DNA of 64,000 nucleotides from positions 62,001 to 126,000 of the forward strand of contig NW_027480468.1 of NCBI RefSeq assembly GCF_051401765.1. Direction: 5' to 3'. Below are positions 29,421 through 41,800 of this stretch, piece after piece. The stretch is from Calliopsis andreniformis. Lineage: Eukaryota > Arthropoda > Insecta > Hymenoptera > Andrenidae. The notes beneath the pieces were generated by a model. The model was not told the DNA's origin. It saw only the letters and a program-made list of their open reading frames with translations, and did not search any database. The translations under genes were made by a program, and so were the position numbers. Positions within the stretch are counted from its first letter, which is position 1. Each line of letters opens with the position of its first letter.

Positions 29421-31571
29421 TTAAGGACTGAGGGCTGAAGGTTGAGGATTCAGGATTGAGGATTCAGGATTGAGGTTTGAGGACTGAGGATTGAGGATTG
29501 AGGTTTGAGGACTGAGAACTGAGGATCGAGGATTGAGAGTTGAGGATTGAGGATTGAGGATTGAAGATTGAGGATTAGGTATTGAGGATTGAAGAATGAG
29601 GAGTGGGTATTGAGGATTGAAGAATGAGGATTGAGGATTGAGGATTGAGGATTGAGGATTGAAGGTTGAGGATTGGGTATTGAGGATTGAACATTGGGGA
29701 TTGAGGATTGAGTATTGAGGATTGAGGATTGAGGATTGAAGATTGAAGAGTGATGATAGAAGATTGAGGATCGAGGATTGAGGGTTGTTGATTGAGGACG
29801 AGGACTGAGGGTTGAGCATTGATGTCTGAGGTCTGAGGATTGAGGATTGAGGATTGAGAATTGAGGATTGAGGATTGAGGATGGAGGATAGAAGAGAGAG
29901 GACTGAGTTTTGAGGATTGAAGTATGAGGATTGAGGATTGAGGATAGAGGATTGAGGATTGAAGACTGAGTATAGAGGATTGAGAATTGAGGATTGAGGA
30001 TTGAAGATTGTGTATTGAGGATTGAAGATTGAGGATTCAGTATTGAGGATTGAAGCTTGAGGATTGGGTGTTGAGGATTGAAGAATGAGGATTGAGGATT
30101 GAGGATTGAGGATTGAGGATTGAGGATTGAGGATTGAGGATTGAGGATTGAATATTGATGATTGAAGATTGAGGATTGAGGATTGAGGGTTGTTGATTGA
30201 GGACAAGGGCTGAGGGTTTAATATTGATGTTTGAGGTCTGAGGATTGAGGATTGAGGATTGAGAATTGAGGATTGAGGATTGAGGATTGAAGATTGAGGA
30301 TTGGGTATTGAGGATTGAAGAATGATAATTGAGGGTTGAGGATTGAAGATTGAAGATTGCAGATTGAGTATTGAGGATTGAAGACTGAGTATTGAGGATT
30401 GAGGATTGAGGATTGAGGATTGAGGATTGAGGATTGAAGATTGAGTATTGATGGTTGAAAATTGAGGATTGAGGATTGAAGATTGAGGATTCAGGATTGA
30501 GGATTGAAGATTGAGGATTGGGTGTTGAGGATTGAGGATTGAGGATTGAGGATTGAGGACTGAGGGCTGAGGATTGAGGTTTGAGAATTGAGGATTGACA
30601 ATTGAATATTGAGGATAGTGGCTTGATGACTGTGGATTGAGGATTGAGGATTCAGGATTGAGAATTGAGGATTGAGGATTGAGAACGGAGGATTGAGGAT
30701 TGAGTATTGAGGATTGAGGACTGAGGATTGAGGATTGAGGATTGAGGATTGAGGATTGAGGATTGAGGACTTTGGATTGAAGATTGAGGATTGAGGATTG
30801 AGCATTGAGGATTGAGGGTTGAGTATTGAGGATTGAAGGTTGTGGACTGAGGATCGATGATTGAATATTGAGGACTGAGTGTTGAGGATAGAGTGTTGAG
30901 AATTGAGGATTGAGGATTGAGGATTGACGATTGAGGATTGAGGATTGAGGATTTTGGATTGAGGATTGAGCATTGAGGATTGAGGATTTAGGATTGAGTA
31001 TTGAGGATTGAGGATTGAGGATTGAAGACTGAGAATTGAGAATTGATGATTGAGGATTGAGGATTGAGGTTTGAGGGTTGAGCATTGAATATTGAGGACT
31101 GAAGATTGAGGACGGAGGATTGAGGATTGAGGATTGTCGATTGAGGATTGAGGATTGTCGATTGAGGATTGAGGATTCAGAATTGAGGATTGAGTGTTGG
31201 GTATTGAGTATTGAACATTGAGGACGGAGGATTGAGAATTGAGTATTGAGGATTGAGGATTGAGGATTGAGGATTGAGGATTGAGGATTGAGGATTGAGG
31301 ATTGAGGATTGAGTATTGAGGATTCAGCATTGAGGATTGAGGATTGAGGATTGAGGATTGAGGGCTGAGTATTGAGGATTGAAGGTTGAGGATTGAGGAT
31401 TGACGATTGAATATTGAGGACTGGGTGTTGAGGATAGAGTGTTGAGAATTGATGTTTGTGGACTAAGATTCGAAGATTGAAGATTAAGGATTGATGTTGA
31501 AGATTGTGGTTTGAGAATTGAGGATGGAGCGTTGAGGACTGAGGTTTGAGAATTAAGGATTGACAATTCAA
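29421..31571 (-). other. Longest open frame on the - strand (716 codons); repeat artefact, not a gene
   Basis: The frame reads as imperfect copies of Ile-Leu-Asn-Pro-Gln-Ser-Ser, with no other sequence, no signal peptide, no membrane segment and no folded-domain pattern. A second open frame of 279 codons (30,491-31,330) lies wholly inside it on the same strand in a different frame and reads the same heptapeptide. This is expected because seven bases times three equals seven codons, so each - frame of the repeat is the same stop-free peptide. Its ends are set by chance variants: CAT on the + strand gives the Met, and TTA, CTA or TCA gives the stop. It also crosses the boundary between families I and II. 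Confidence 0.92.
29982..30680 (+). repeat. 699-bp segment missing from macro-unit 2
   Basis: At 48,732/48,733 macro-unit 2 jumps from the counterpart of 29,981 to the counterpart of 30,681. The first two-thirds of this segment is ordinary family I text also present near 2,750-3,290, so the likelier event is a deletion in unit 2. The length fits 100 units including one 6-mer, in the GGACAAGGGCTGA string near 30,201. The segment spans the family I/II boundary. Confidence 0.8.
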
Positions 31572-31854
31572 TTATGGGGATTGAGAATTGAGGATTGTGT
31601 ATTGAGGATTGAGGATTGAGGATTGATGATTGAGGGTTGGGGATTGAGTATTGAGGATTGAGGATTGAGGATTCAGGATTGAGGATTGATGATTGAGGAT
31701 TGAAGATTGAGGATTGATGATTGAGTATTGAAGATAGAGGATTGGGAATGGATGATTGAGAATTGAGGATTGGGGATTGAGGATTGAGCATTGAATATTG
31801 AGGATTGAGGTTTGAAGACGGAGGATTGAGGATTGAGGATTGAGGATTGAGGAT

Positions 31855-31872
31855 TGAGGTTAGAGGTTAGAG
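31855..31872 (+). repeat. GGTTAGAGGTTAGAG doublet (representative copy)
   Basis: Two successive GGTTAGA units, a rare variant, mark one point of the family II module. Other copies lie near 34,293, 35,155, 49,911, 51,108, 53,416 and 54,278, and altered to GGTTAGAGGTCAGAG near 55,980 and 56,980. Confidence 0.7.
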
Positions 31873-31966
31873 AGCTGAGGATTGAGGATTGAGGATTGAG
31901 GATTGAGCATTGAGGGCTGAGTATTGAGGATTGAAGGTTGAGGACTGAGGATTGACGATTGAATAT

Positions 31967-32085
31967 TGAGGACTGGGTGTTGTGGATAGAGTGTTGAGAA
32001 TTGATGTTTGAGGACTAAGATTTGAAAATTGAAGATTGAGGATTGAGTATTGAAGACTGAGAATTGAGGATATTCTACTGATGAT
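31967..32085 (+). repeat. Anchor module, type T (representative family II copy)
   Basis: GGACTGGGTGTTG is followed by GAGAATTGATG at 31,996 and, 73 bp on, by GATATTCT at 32,069, then ACTGATG. Copies lie at 32,069, 33,056, 34,861, 35,364, 50,121, 51,318, 52,305, 53,984, 54,487, 55,486, 55,779, 56,191, 56,639, 57,191 and 58,031. Truncated copies without GATATTCT start near 30,870, 31,411, 48,923, 49,470, 58,463, 62,663 and 63,050. Confidence 0.75.
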
Positions 32086-33836
32086 TGAGGATTGAGGATT
32101 GAGTATTGAGGATTGAGGATTGAGGATTGAGGATTGAGGATTTTGGATTGAGGATTGATGATTGAGGGTTGGGGATTGAGTATTGAGGACTGATGATTGA
32201 GGATTGAGGATTCAGGATTGAGGGCTGATTACTGAGGGTTGAGGGTTGAGGGTTGAGGATTGAGGATTGAGTATTGAAGACTGAGGACAGAGGGTTGAGG
32301 ACTGAGTATTGAGGATTGAGGACTGAGGATTGAGGATTGATGGTTGAGGATTGAGGATTGAAGATTGAGGATTCAGGATCGAGGATTGAGTATTGTATAC
32401 TGATAGTTGAGGATTGAGTGTTGTGAATTGAGGATTGATCATTGATTATTGAGGACTGAAGTTTGAGGAATGTGGATTGAGGATTGAGGATTGAGGATTG
32501 AGGACTGAGGGCTGAGGATTGAGGTTTGAGAATTGAGGATTGACAATTGAATATTGAGGATTGTGGCTTGATGACTGAGGATTGAGGATTGAGGATTCAG
32601 GATCGAGTATTGAGTATTGTATACTGATAGTTGAGGTTTGAGTGTTGTGAATTGAGGATTGATCATTGATTATTGAGGACTGAAGTTTGAGGAATGAGGA
32701 TTGAGGATTGAGGGTTGAGGATTGAGGACTGAGGGCTGAGGATTGAGGTTTGAGAATTGAGGATTGACAATTGAATATTGAGGATTGTGGCTTGATGACT
32801 GAGGATTGAGGATTGAGGATTCAGGATTGAGAATTAAGGATTGAGGATTGAGGACGGAGGATTGAGGATTGAGTATTGAGGATTGAGGATTGAGCACTGT
32901 GGGCTGAGTATTGAGGATTGAAGGTTGAGGACTGAGGATTGACTATTGAATATTGAGGATTGGGTGTTGTGGATAGAGTGTTTAGAGTTGATGTTTGAGG
33001 ACTAAGATTTGAAAATTGACGATTGAGGATTGAGTATTGAAGACTGAGAATTGAGGATATTCTACTGATGATTGAGGATTGAGGATTGAGGATTGAGGAT
33101 TGAGGATTGAGGATTGAGGATTGAGGATTGAGGATTTTGGATTGAGGATTGATGATTGAGGGTTGGGGATTGAGTATTGAGGACAGATGATTGAGGATTG
33201 AGGATTGAGGATTGAGGGCTGGTTACTGAGGGTTGAGGGTTGAGGGTTGAGGATTGAGGATTGAGTATTGAAGACTGAGGACAGAGGGTTGAGAACTGAG
33301 TATTGAAGATTGAGGATTGAGGATTGAGGATTGATTGTTGAGGATTGAGGATTGAAGATTGAGGATTCAGGATCGAGGATTGAGTATTGTATACTGATAG
33401 TTGAGGATTGAGTGTTGTGAATTGAGGATTGATCATTGATTATTGAGGACTGAAGTTTGAGGAATGAGGATTGAGGATTGAGGATTGAGGATTGAGGATT
33501 GAGGACTGAGGGCTGAGGGCTGAGGATTGAGGTTTGAGAATTGAGGATTGACAATTGAATATTGAGGATTGTGGCTTGTTGACCGAGGATTGAGGATTGA
33601 GGATTCAGGATTGAGAATTGAGGATTGAGGATTGAGAACGGAGGATTGAGGATTGAGTATTGAGGATTGAGGACTGAGGATTGGGGATTGAGGATTAAGG
33701 ATTGAGGATTGAGGATTGAGGATTAAGGATTGAGGATTGAGTATTGAGGACTGAGGTCTGAGTGTTGAGGATTGAAGGTTGAGGACTGAGGATTGACGAT
33801 TGAATATTGAGGACTGGGTGTTGAGGATAGAGTGTT

Positions 33837-33925
33837 GAGAATTGATGTTTGAGGACGAAGATTTGATGATTGAAGATTGAGGATTGAGTATTGAAAACTG
33901 AGAACTGAGGTTTTCCTCTTGAGTA
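33837..33925 (+). repeat. Degenerate anchor with a pyrimidine run
   Basis: At the expected 73-bp spacing from GAGAATTGATG (33,837), GATATTCT is replaced by GTTTTCCT, giving the run TTTTCCTCTT at 33,911-33,920. Counterparts lie at 53,160-53,169 and, as CTTTCCTCTT, at 63,149-63,158. Four substitutions turn the normal anchor into this form. These are the only pyrimidine runs of this length that I saw on the + strand. Confidence 0.7.
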
Positions 33926-35017
33926 TTCAGAATTGAGAATTGGGGATTGAGGATTAAGGGTTGAGGATTGATGGTTGAGGTGTGAGGATAGACGATTGAG
34001 GATTGTAGATTGTGGACTGAGGCTTGAGGATTGAGGTTTGAGGATTGAGGATTCAGGATTGCGGATTGAAGATTGAGGATTGAGGATTGAGGACTGAGGA
34101 TTGAGGATTGAGGATTGAGGATTGAGGATTGAGGGTTGAAGATTGAGGATTGATGGTTGAGTATTGAAGATTGAGGATTGGGCATTGATGATTGAGAATT
34201 GAGGATTGGGGTTGAGGGTTGAGCATTGAGTATTGAGGATTGAGGTTTGAGGACGGAGGATTGAGGATTGTGGATTGAGAATTGAGGATTGAGGTTAGAG
34301 GTTAGAGAACTTCGGATTGAGGATTGAGGATTGAGGATTGAGGGCTGATTACTGCGGGCTGAGGGTTGAGGATTGAGGATTGGGGATTGAGGATTGACGA
34401 TTGAGGATTGAGGATTGAGTATTGAAGACTGAGGACAGAGGCTTCAGGACTGAGTATTGAGGATTGAGTATTGAGGATTGATGGTTGAGGATTGAGGATT
34501 GAGGATTGAATATTGAGGATTGAGGATTGAGGATTGTGCATTGAGGATTGAGGATTGAGGACTGAGGATTGAGGATTGAGGATTGAGGATTGAGGATTGA
34601 GTATTGAGGATTGAGGATTGACGATTGAGGATTGAGGATTGAATATTGAGGATTGAGGATTGAGGATTGTGCATTGAGGATTGAGGATTGAGTGTTGAGG
34701 ATTGAGGTCTGAGTGTTGAGGATTGAAGGTTGAGGACTGAGGATTGACGATTGAATATTGAGGACTGGGTGTTGAGTATAGAGTGTTGAGAATTGATGTT
34801 TGAGGACTAAGATTTGAAGATTGGAGGTTGAGGATTGAGTATTGAAGTCTGAGAATTGAGGATATTCTACTGATGACTGAGGATTGCGAATTGAGCGTTG
34901 AGGATTAATGGTTGAGACTGTGGGTTGAGGATTGAGCGTTGAGGATTGAGGATTGAAGATTGAGGATTGAGGATTGACGATTGAGGATTGAGAACTGGGG
35001 ATTGAGGATACAGTGCT

Positions 35018-35105
35018 GAGAATTGATGTTTGGGAACAGATATTTGAAGATTGTAGATTGAGGATTGAGTATTGGAAAATGAGAATTGATGATTTTCTAT
35101 TGAGG
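35018..35105 (+). repeat. Degenerate anchor, GATTTTCT form
   Basis: GAGAATTGATG at 35,018 is followed 73 bp later by GATTTTCT at 35,091, after the unusual words GGGAACAGATATTTG and TTGGAAAATG. It has one other copy, at 54,214 in macro-unit 2 (offset 19,123). Confidence 0.7.
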
Positions 35106-35863
35106 GCTGAGAATTGAGGATTGAGGATTGAGGATTGAGGATTGAGGATTGCGGTTAGAGGTTAGAGAACTGAGGATTGAGGATCTAGGATTGAGGATTG
35201 AGCATTGTGGGCTGAGTATTGAGGATTGAAGGTTGAGGACTGAGGATTGACGATTGAATATTGAGGACTGGGTGTTGTGGATAGAGTGTTTAGAATTGAT
35301 GTTTGAGGACTAAGGTTTGAAAATTGAAGATTGAGGATTGAGTATTGAAGACTGAGAATTGAGGGTATTCTACTGATGATTGAGGATTGAGGATTGAGGA
35401 TTGAGGATTGATGGTTGAGACTGTGGGTTGAGGATTGCGCGTTGAGGATTGAGGATTGAAGGTTGAGGATTGAGGATTGATGGTGAAGATTCAGGTGTGA
35501 GAATTGAGGATGGAGGATTGAGGACTGAGGTTTGAGAATTGAGGATAGACAATTCAATTTTGGGGATTGAGGATTGAGGATTGTGTACTGAGGATTGAGG
35601 ATTGAGGACTGAGGATTGATGATTGAGGGTTGAGGATTGAGTATTGAGGACTGATGATTGAGGATTGAGGATTGAGGATTGAGGGCTGATTACTGCGGGC
35701 TGAGAGTTGAGGATTGAGGATTGGGGATTGAGGATTGAAGATTGTGGATAGAGGATTGAGTATTGAAGACTGAGGACAGAGGCTTGAGGACTGAGTATTG
35801 AGGATTGAGTATTGAGGATTGATGGTTGAGAATTGAGGATTGAGCATTGAGGATTGAGGATTT

Positions 35864-35870
35864 AGGATTG
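35864..35870 (+). other. Macro-duplication junction
   Basis: To the left the text matches the end of unit 2 (up to 54,993); to the right it matches the start of unit 1 (17,072). The seven bases AGGATTG are common to both parents, so the crossover lies somewhere within one repeat unit. The family II to family I switch here is explained by the duplication itself. Confidence 0.8.
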
Positions 35871-38800
35871 AACATTGAGGATTGAGCGTTCAGGGTAGAG
35901 TGATGAGAATTGATGTGTGTGGATAGAGATTTGAAGATTACAGATAGAGTATTGAGTATTGAAAACTGTGACTTGAGGATATTCTATTGGGGATTGAGGA
36001 TTGACAACAGATTGTTGAGGACTGAGGGCTGAAGATTGAGGATGCAGGATTGAGGATTCAGGATTGAGGTTTGTGGACTGAGGACTGAGGATTGAGGATT
36101 GAGGGTTGAGGATTGAAGATTGAGGATTGGGTATTGAGGATTGAACATTGAGGATTGAGGATTGAGTATTGAGGATTGAGGATTGAGGATTGAAGATTCA
36201 ATATTGATGATTGAATATTCAGGATCGAGGATTGAGGGCTGTGAATCGAGGACGAGGACTGAGGGTTGAGTATTGATGTTTGAGGTCTGAGGATTGAGGA
36301 TTGAGGTTTGAGAATTGAGGATTGAGGATTGAGGATTGAGGATTGAAGATTGAGGATTGGGTGTTGAGGATTGAAGAATGAGGATTGAGGATTGAGGATT
36401 GAGGATTGAGGATTGAGGACTGACGATTGAAGATTGAGGACTGAGTATTGAAAGCTGAGAATTGAGGATATTCTATTGAGGATTGAAAATTCAGGATTGA
36501 GGATTGAGGAGTGAGGATTAAGGATTGAGGATTGAAGATTGATGTTTGAGGGTCGACGATTAAGGATTGAGGATTGGGGATTTAGGATTGTGGATTGATG
36601 GTTGGGGATTGAGGATTGAGGATTGAGGATTGAGGATTGCGGACAAAGGATTCAAGAATGAGTATTGAGGATTGAGGGCTCAGGGTTGAGGATTGAGGAT
36701 TGACGATTGAGATTTGAGGATTGAAGATTGAGAATTGTGTATTCATGTTTCAAGATTGAGGATTGAGGTTGAAGTCTGAGGATTTGGGGTTGATAATTGA
36801 GGATTGAGGATTGGGGATTGAGGACTGAGGATTGGGGGCTGATTACTGAGGGTTGAGGGTTGAGGATTGAGGATTGGGGATTGAGCATTGATGATTGAGG
36901 ATTGAGGATTGAGTATTGAGGACTGAGGATTGAGACAGATTACTGAGGGTTGAGGATTGAGGGTTGAGGATTGAGGATTGAGGATTGAGAATTGAGGATT
37001 GAGTGTTGAGGATTGAAGATTGAGGATTGAGAATTGATGATTCAGGATTGAGCATTGAGGATTGAGGATTGAGGGTTGATTACTGAGGGTTGAGGATTGA
37101 AGGTTGTGGATTGTGGATTGAGGATTGAGGATTGAAGATTGAGTATTGATGATTGATGATTGAAGATTGATGATTGAGGATTGAAAACTGAGAATTGAGG
37201 ATATTCTATTGAGGATTGAAAATTGAGGATTGAGGATTGAGGATTGAGGATAGAGGATTGAGGATTGAACATAGAGGATTGAGGATTGAGCATTGAGGAT
37301 TGAGTGTTGAGGATTGAATATTGAGGATTGAGAATTGATAATTGAGGATTGAGGATTGAGGATTGAGGGATGATTACTGAGGGTTGAGGATTGAGGATTG
37401 AGGATGAGGTCTGAGTGTTGAGGATTGAGGATTGAAGATTGAGTATTGAGGATTGAATGTTGACGGTTGAGGATTGAGGATTGAGGATTGAGGATTGAGG
37501 ACTGAGGATCGAGGATTGAAGATCGAGTATTGAGGATTGAAGATTGATGATTGGGAATTGAGGGTTGAGGATTGATGACTGAAGATTGAGGACTGAAGAT
37601 TGAGTATTGAGGATTGAAGATTGAGGAATGAGGATTGCGGAATGAGGATTGAGGATTGAAGATTGAGTATTGGGGACTGAGTGTTGAGGGTTGAGTGATG
37701 AGAATTGATGTTTGTGGATAGAGACTTGAAGATTGCAGATGGAGTATTGAGTATTGAAAACTGTGAATTGATGATATTCTATTGAGGATTGAGGATTGAC
37801 GTCTGATAGTTGAGGTCTGATGTCTGAAGATTGAGGATTCAGGATTGAGGTTTGAGGATTGAAGATTGAGGATTAGGAATTGAGGATTGAAGAATGAGGA
37901 GTGGGTATTGAGGATTGAAGAATGAGGATTGAGGATTGAGGATTGAGGATCGAGGATTGAGGATTGAAGACACAGTATTGAGGATTGAATATTGAGGATT
38001 GAGGATTGAGGATCGAGGATTGAGGATTGAGGATTGAGGATTGAAGATTGTGTATTGAGGATTGAAGATTGAGGATTGAGGATTGAGGATTGATGATTGA
38101 GGATTCAAGATTGAGGATTGGGGATTGAGGATTGAGGATTGAAGGTTGAGTATTCAGGATTGGAGATTGACGATTGAGGATTGAGGACCGAGGATTGAGG
38201 ATTGAGGATTGAAGAATGAGTATTGAGGATTGAATGTTGAGGGTTGAGGATTGTGGATTGAGCATTGAGGATTGAAGGTTGAGGTTTGGGGCTGAGTGTT
38301 GAGGGTTGAGTGATGAGAATTGATGTTTGTGGATAGAGATTTGAAGATTGCAGATTGTGTATTGTGTATTGAGACCTGTGAATTGGGGATGTTCTATTGA
38401 GGTTTGAGGATTGACAACTGATTGTTAAGGACTGAGGGCTGAAAGTTGAGGATTCAGGATTGAGGATTCAGGATTGAGGTTTGAGGACTGAGGATTGAGG
38501 ATTGAGGATTGAGGATTGAGGATTGAGGATTGAGGATTGAAGGTTGAGGATTGAAGGTTGAGGATTGGGTATTCAGGATTGAACATTGAGGATTGAGGAT
38601 TGAGGATTGAGTATTGAGGATTGAGGATTGAGAATTGAAGATTGAATATTGATGACAGAAGATTGAGGATCGAGGATTGAGGGTTGTGGATTGAGGACGA
38701 GGACTGAGGGTTGAGTATTGATGTTTGAGGTCTGAGGATTGAGGATTGAGGATTGAGAATTGAGGATTGAGGATTGAGGATTGAGGATTGAGGATTGAGG

Positions 38801-41800
38801 ATTGAGGATTGAACATTGAGTATTGAGGGTTGAAGATTGCGGATTGAGGATTGAGGATTGAGGATTGAGGATTAAAGATTGAGGATTGAGGATTGAGGAT
38901 TGATGATTGATGATTGAGGATTGAGGATTGAGGATTGAAGATTGAATATTGATGATTGAAGATTGAGGATTGAGGATTGAGGGTTGTGGATTGAGGACGA
39001 GGACTGAGGGTTGAATATTGATGTTTGATGTCTGAGGATTGTGGATTGAGGATTGAGGATTGAAGATTGAGTATTGAGGATTGAAGATTGAGGATTGAGG
39101 ATTGAGTATTGAAGATTGAGGATTTGGGACTGAGGATTGAAGATTGAGGATTGATGATTGAGGATTGAGGATTGAGGATTGAAGATTGAGGATTGGGTAT
39201 TGAGGATTGAAGAATGAGGGTTGAGGATTGAAATATGTGAATTGAGGATATTCTATTGAGTATTGAGGATTGACAATTGATTTTTGAGGACTGAGTGCTG
39301 AAGATTGAGGATTCAGGACTGAGGATTCGGGATTGAGGTTTGAGGACTGAGGATTGAGGGTTGAGGATTGAGGATTGAGGATTGAGGATTGAGGATTGAA
39401 GATTGAGTATTGAGGATTGAAGATTGAGGATTGAGGATTGAGGATTGAGGATTGAGGATTGAGGATTGAAGATTGAGGATTCAGGATTGAGGATTGAGGA
39501 TCGAATATTGAGTATTGAGGACTGAAGATAGAGGATTGAGGATTGAGTGTTGAGGATTGAGGACGAGGACTGACTGTTGAGGATTGAGGTCTGAGGATTG
39601 AGGATTCAGGATTGAGGACTGAGGATTGAGGATTGAGGTTTGAGCATTGAGGATTGAAGATTGAGGACTGGGGATTGAGGATTGAAGATGGAGGATTAAG
39701 GATTGAGGATTGGGGATTGAGGATCTAGGATTGGAGATCGATTATTGAGGATTGAAGATTGACGATTGAGGATTGAGGGTTGAGAATTGAGAATTGAGGA
39801 TGAGGACTAGGGTTTAGGATTGAGGATTGAGGAACGAGAATTGAGGATTGGGGATTGAGGACTGAGTATTGACGATTGAGTATTGAAGATTAAGGATTGA
39901 TTACTGAGGATTGAGGATTGAGGATTGAGGATTGAGGGTTGAGGTTTGAGTATTGGAGATTGAGGATTGAGGATTGAGTGTTGTAGATTGAGTACGAGGA
40001 CTCAGGGTTGAGTATTGATGTTTGAGTTCTGAGGATTGAGGATTGAGGATTGAGGATTGAGGATTGAGGATTGAGGATTGAGGATTGAAGACTGAGTATA
40101 GAGGATTGAGAATTGAGGATTGAGGATTGAAGATTGAGTATTAAGGATTGAAGATTGAGGATTCAGGATTGAGGATTGAAGATTGAGGATTGGGTGTTGA
40201 GGATTGAAGAATGAGGATTGAGGATTGAGGATTGAGGATTGAGGATTGAGGATTGAGGATTGAGGATTGAGGATTGAATATTGATGATTGAAGATTGAGG
40301 ATTGATGATTGAGGGTTGTGAATTGAGGACAAGGACTGAGGGTTGAATATTGATGTTTGAGGTCTGAGGATTGAGGATTGAGGATTGAGGATTGAGGATT
40401 GAAGATTGAGTATTGATGGTTGAAAATTGAGGATTGAGGATTGAGGATTGAGGATTGAGGATTGAGGATTGAGGATTGAATATTGAGTATAGAGGATTGA
40501 GGATTGAAGACTGAGTATTGAGGATTGAGGATTGAGGATTGAGGTTTGAGGACTGAGGACTGAGGATTGAGGATTGCGAATAGAGGATTGAAAATTGAGG
40601 ATTGAAGATTGAGGATTGGGTATTGATGATTGAAGTTTGAGGATTGAGGATTGAGGATTCAGGATTGAGGACTGAGGATTGAGGATTGAGGATTGAGCAT
40701 TGAGGATTGAAGATTGAGGACTGGGGATTGAGGATTGAATATTGAGGATTAAGGATTGAGGATTGGGGATTGAGGATCTAGGATTGGAGATTGATTATTG
40801 AGGATTGACGATAGAGGATTGAGGATTGAGGATTGAGAATTGAGAATTGAGGATGAGGACTGAGGGTTTAGGATTGAGGATTGAGGAACGGGAATTGAGG
40901 ATTGAGGATTGAGGACTGAGGATTGACGGTTGAGTATTGAAGATTGAGGATTGATTACTGAGGATTGAGGATTGAGGAATGAGGATTGAGGATTGAGGAT
41001 TGAGGATTGAGGATTGAAGATTCAGTATTGAGGATCGAAGATTGAGAATTGAGGATTGAGGATTGAACATTGAGGATTGAGCGTTCAGGGTTGAGTGATG
41101 AGAATTGAAGTGTGTGGATAGAGATTTGAAGATTACAGATTGAGTATTGAGTATTGAAAACTGTGACTTGAGGATATTCTATTGGGGATTGAGGATTGAC
41201 AACTGATTGTTGAGGACTGAGGGCTGAAGATTGAGGATGCAGGATTGAGGATTCAGGATTGAGGTTTGTGGACTGAGGACTGAGGATTGAGGATTGAGGA
41301 TTGAGGATTGAGGATTGAATATTGAGTATAGAGGATTGAGGATTGAAGACTGAGTATTGAGGATTGAGGATTGAGGATTGAGGTTTGAGGACTGAGGACT
41401 GAGGATTGAGGATTGCGAATAGAGGATTGAAAATTGAGGATTGAAGATTGAGGATTGGGTATTGATGATTGAAGTATGAGGATTGAGGATTGAGGATTGA
41501 GGATTGAGGGTTGAATATTGAGGATTGAGGATTGAGGATTGAGTATTGAATATTGAGTATTGAGGATTGAAGATAGAGGATTGAGGATTGAGGGTTGAGG
41601 ATTGAGGATAGAAGAGAGAGGACTGAGTTTTGAGGATTGAAGTATGAGGATTGAGGATTGAGGATAGAGGATTGAGGATTGAAGACTGAGTATAGAGGAT
41701 TGAGAATTGAGGATTGAGGATTGAAGATTGTGTATTGAGGATTGAAGATTGAGGATTCAGTATTGAGGATTGAAGCTTGAGGATTGGGTGTTGAGGATTG

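Larger units (their letters stand above)
1..30540 (+). repeat. Higher-order family I superblock, first
   Basis: This stretch carries the family I anchors, whose upstream half reads TTTGTGGATAGAGA or a close variant and whose downstream half reads CTGTGAATTGA or CTGTGACTTGA before GATATTCT. It also carries the GTACGAGGACTCA block and recurring 6-base units GGACGA and GGATGA. Anchor copies (position of GATATTCT) lie at 281, 1462, 2154, 6126, 7220, 8234, 8926, 9695, 10429, 14184, 14464, 17179, 17668, 18401, 20774, 23713, 25346, 25835, 26575, 27595, 28294 and 29384. The right boundary is where family I text gives way to the family II string GGCTTGATGAC and its surroundings near 30,540. The boundary is good to about 20 bases. 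Confidence 0.8.
17072..35870 (+). repeat. Macro-unit 1 of a tandem duplication (18,799 bp)
   Basis: Variant-by-variant comparison with macro-unit 2 gives constant offsets over long stretches: 18,799 (17,072 to about 18,600), 20,399 (about 19,640 to 23,800), 18,758 (25,434 to about 29,000), 18,751 (to 29,981), 18,052 (30,681 to 32,818), 19,249 (to about 34,000) and 19,123 (to 35,870). Each step is a discrete insertion or deletion, and the steps add up exactly (18,799+1,600-1,641-7-699+1,197-126=19,123). The unit begins in family I and ends in family II. Unit 1 alone carries the 1,633-bp tandem duplication and retains a 699-bp segment lost from unit 2. Confidence 0.85.
30541..35870 (+). repeat. 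Higher-order family II superblock, first
   Basis: Family II is recognised by GGACTGGGTGTTG, GGACTAAGATTTGA, GGACGGAGG, GGGCTGATTACTG and anchors ending in GATATTCTACTGATG. Full anchors lie at 32,069, 33,056, 34,861 and 35,364 (the last reads GGTATTCT), with degenerate ones at 33,910 and 35,091. A 224-bp segment (32 units) beginning at the GATC of 32,437 recurs at 32,661, and its head appears again at 33,431. Copies of the doubled unit GGTTAGAGGTTAGAG lie near 31,857, 34,293 and 35,155. The block ends abruptly at 35,864-35,870, the macro-unit junction. Confidence 0.8.

Noticed and set aside
29421..31571. Long - strand open frame (716 codons) as a repetitive structural or adhesin-like protein
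   Set aside because: Every - frame of the heptamer is open with the same peptide, overlapping frames read alike, and there is no non-repeat domain, signal peptide or anchor. The proline in each heptad also rules out a coiled coil.
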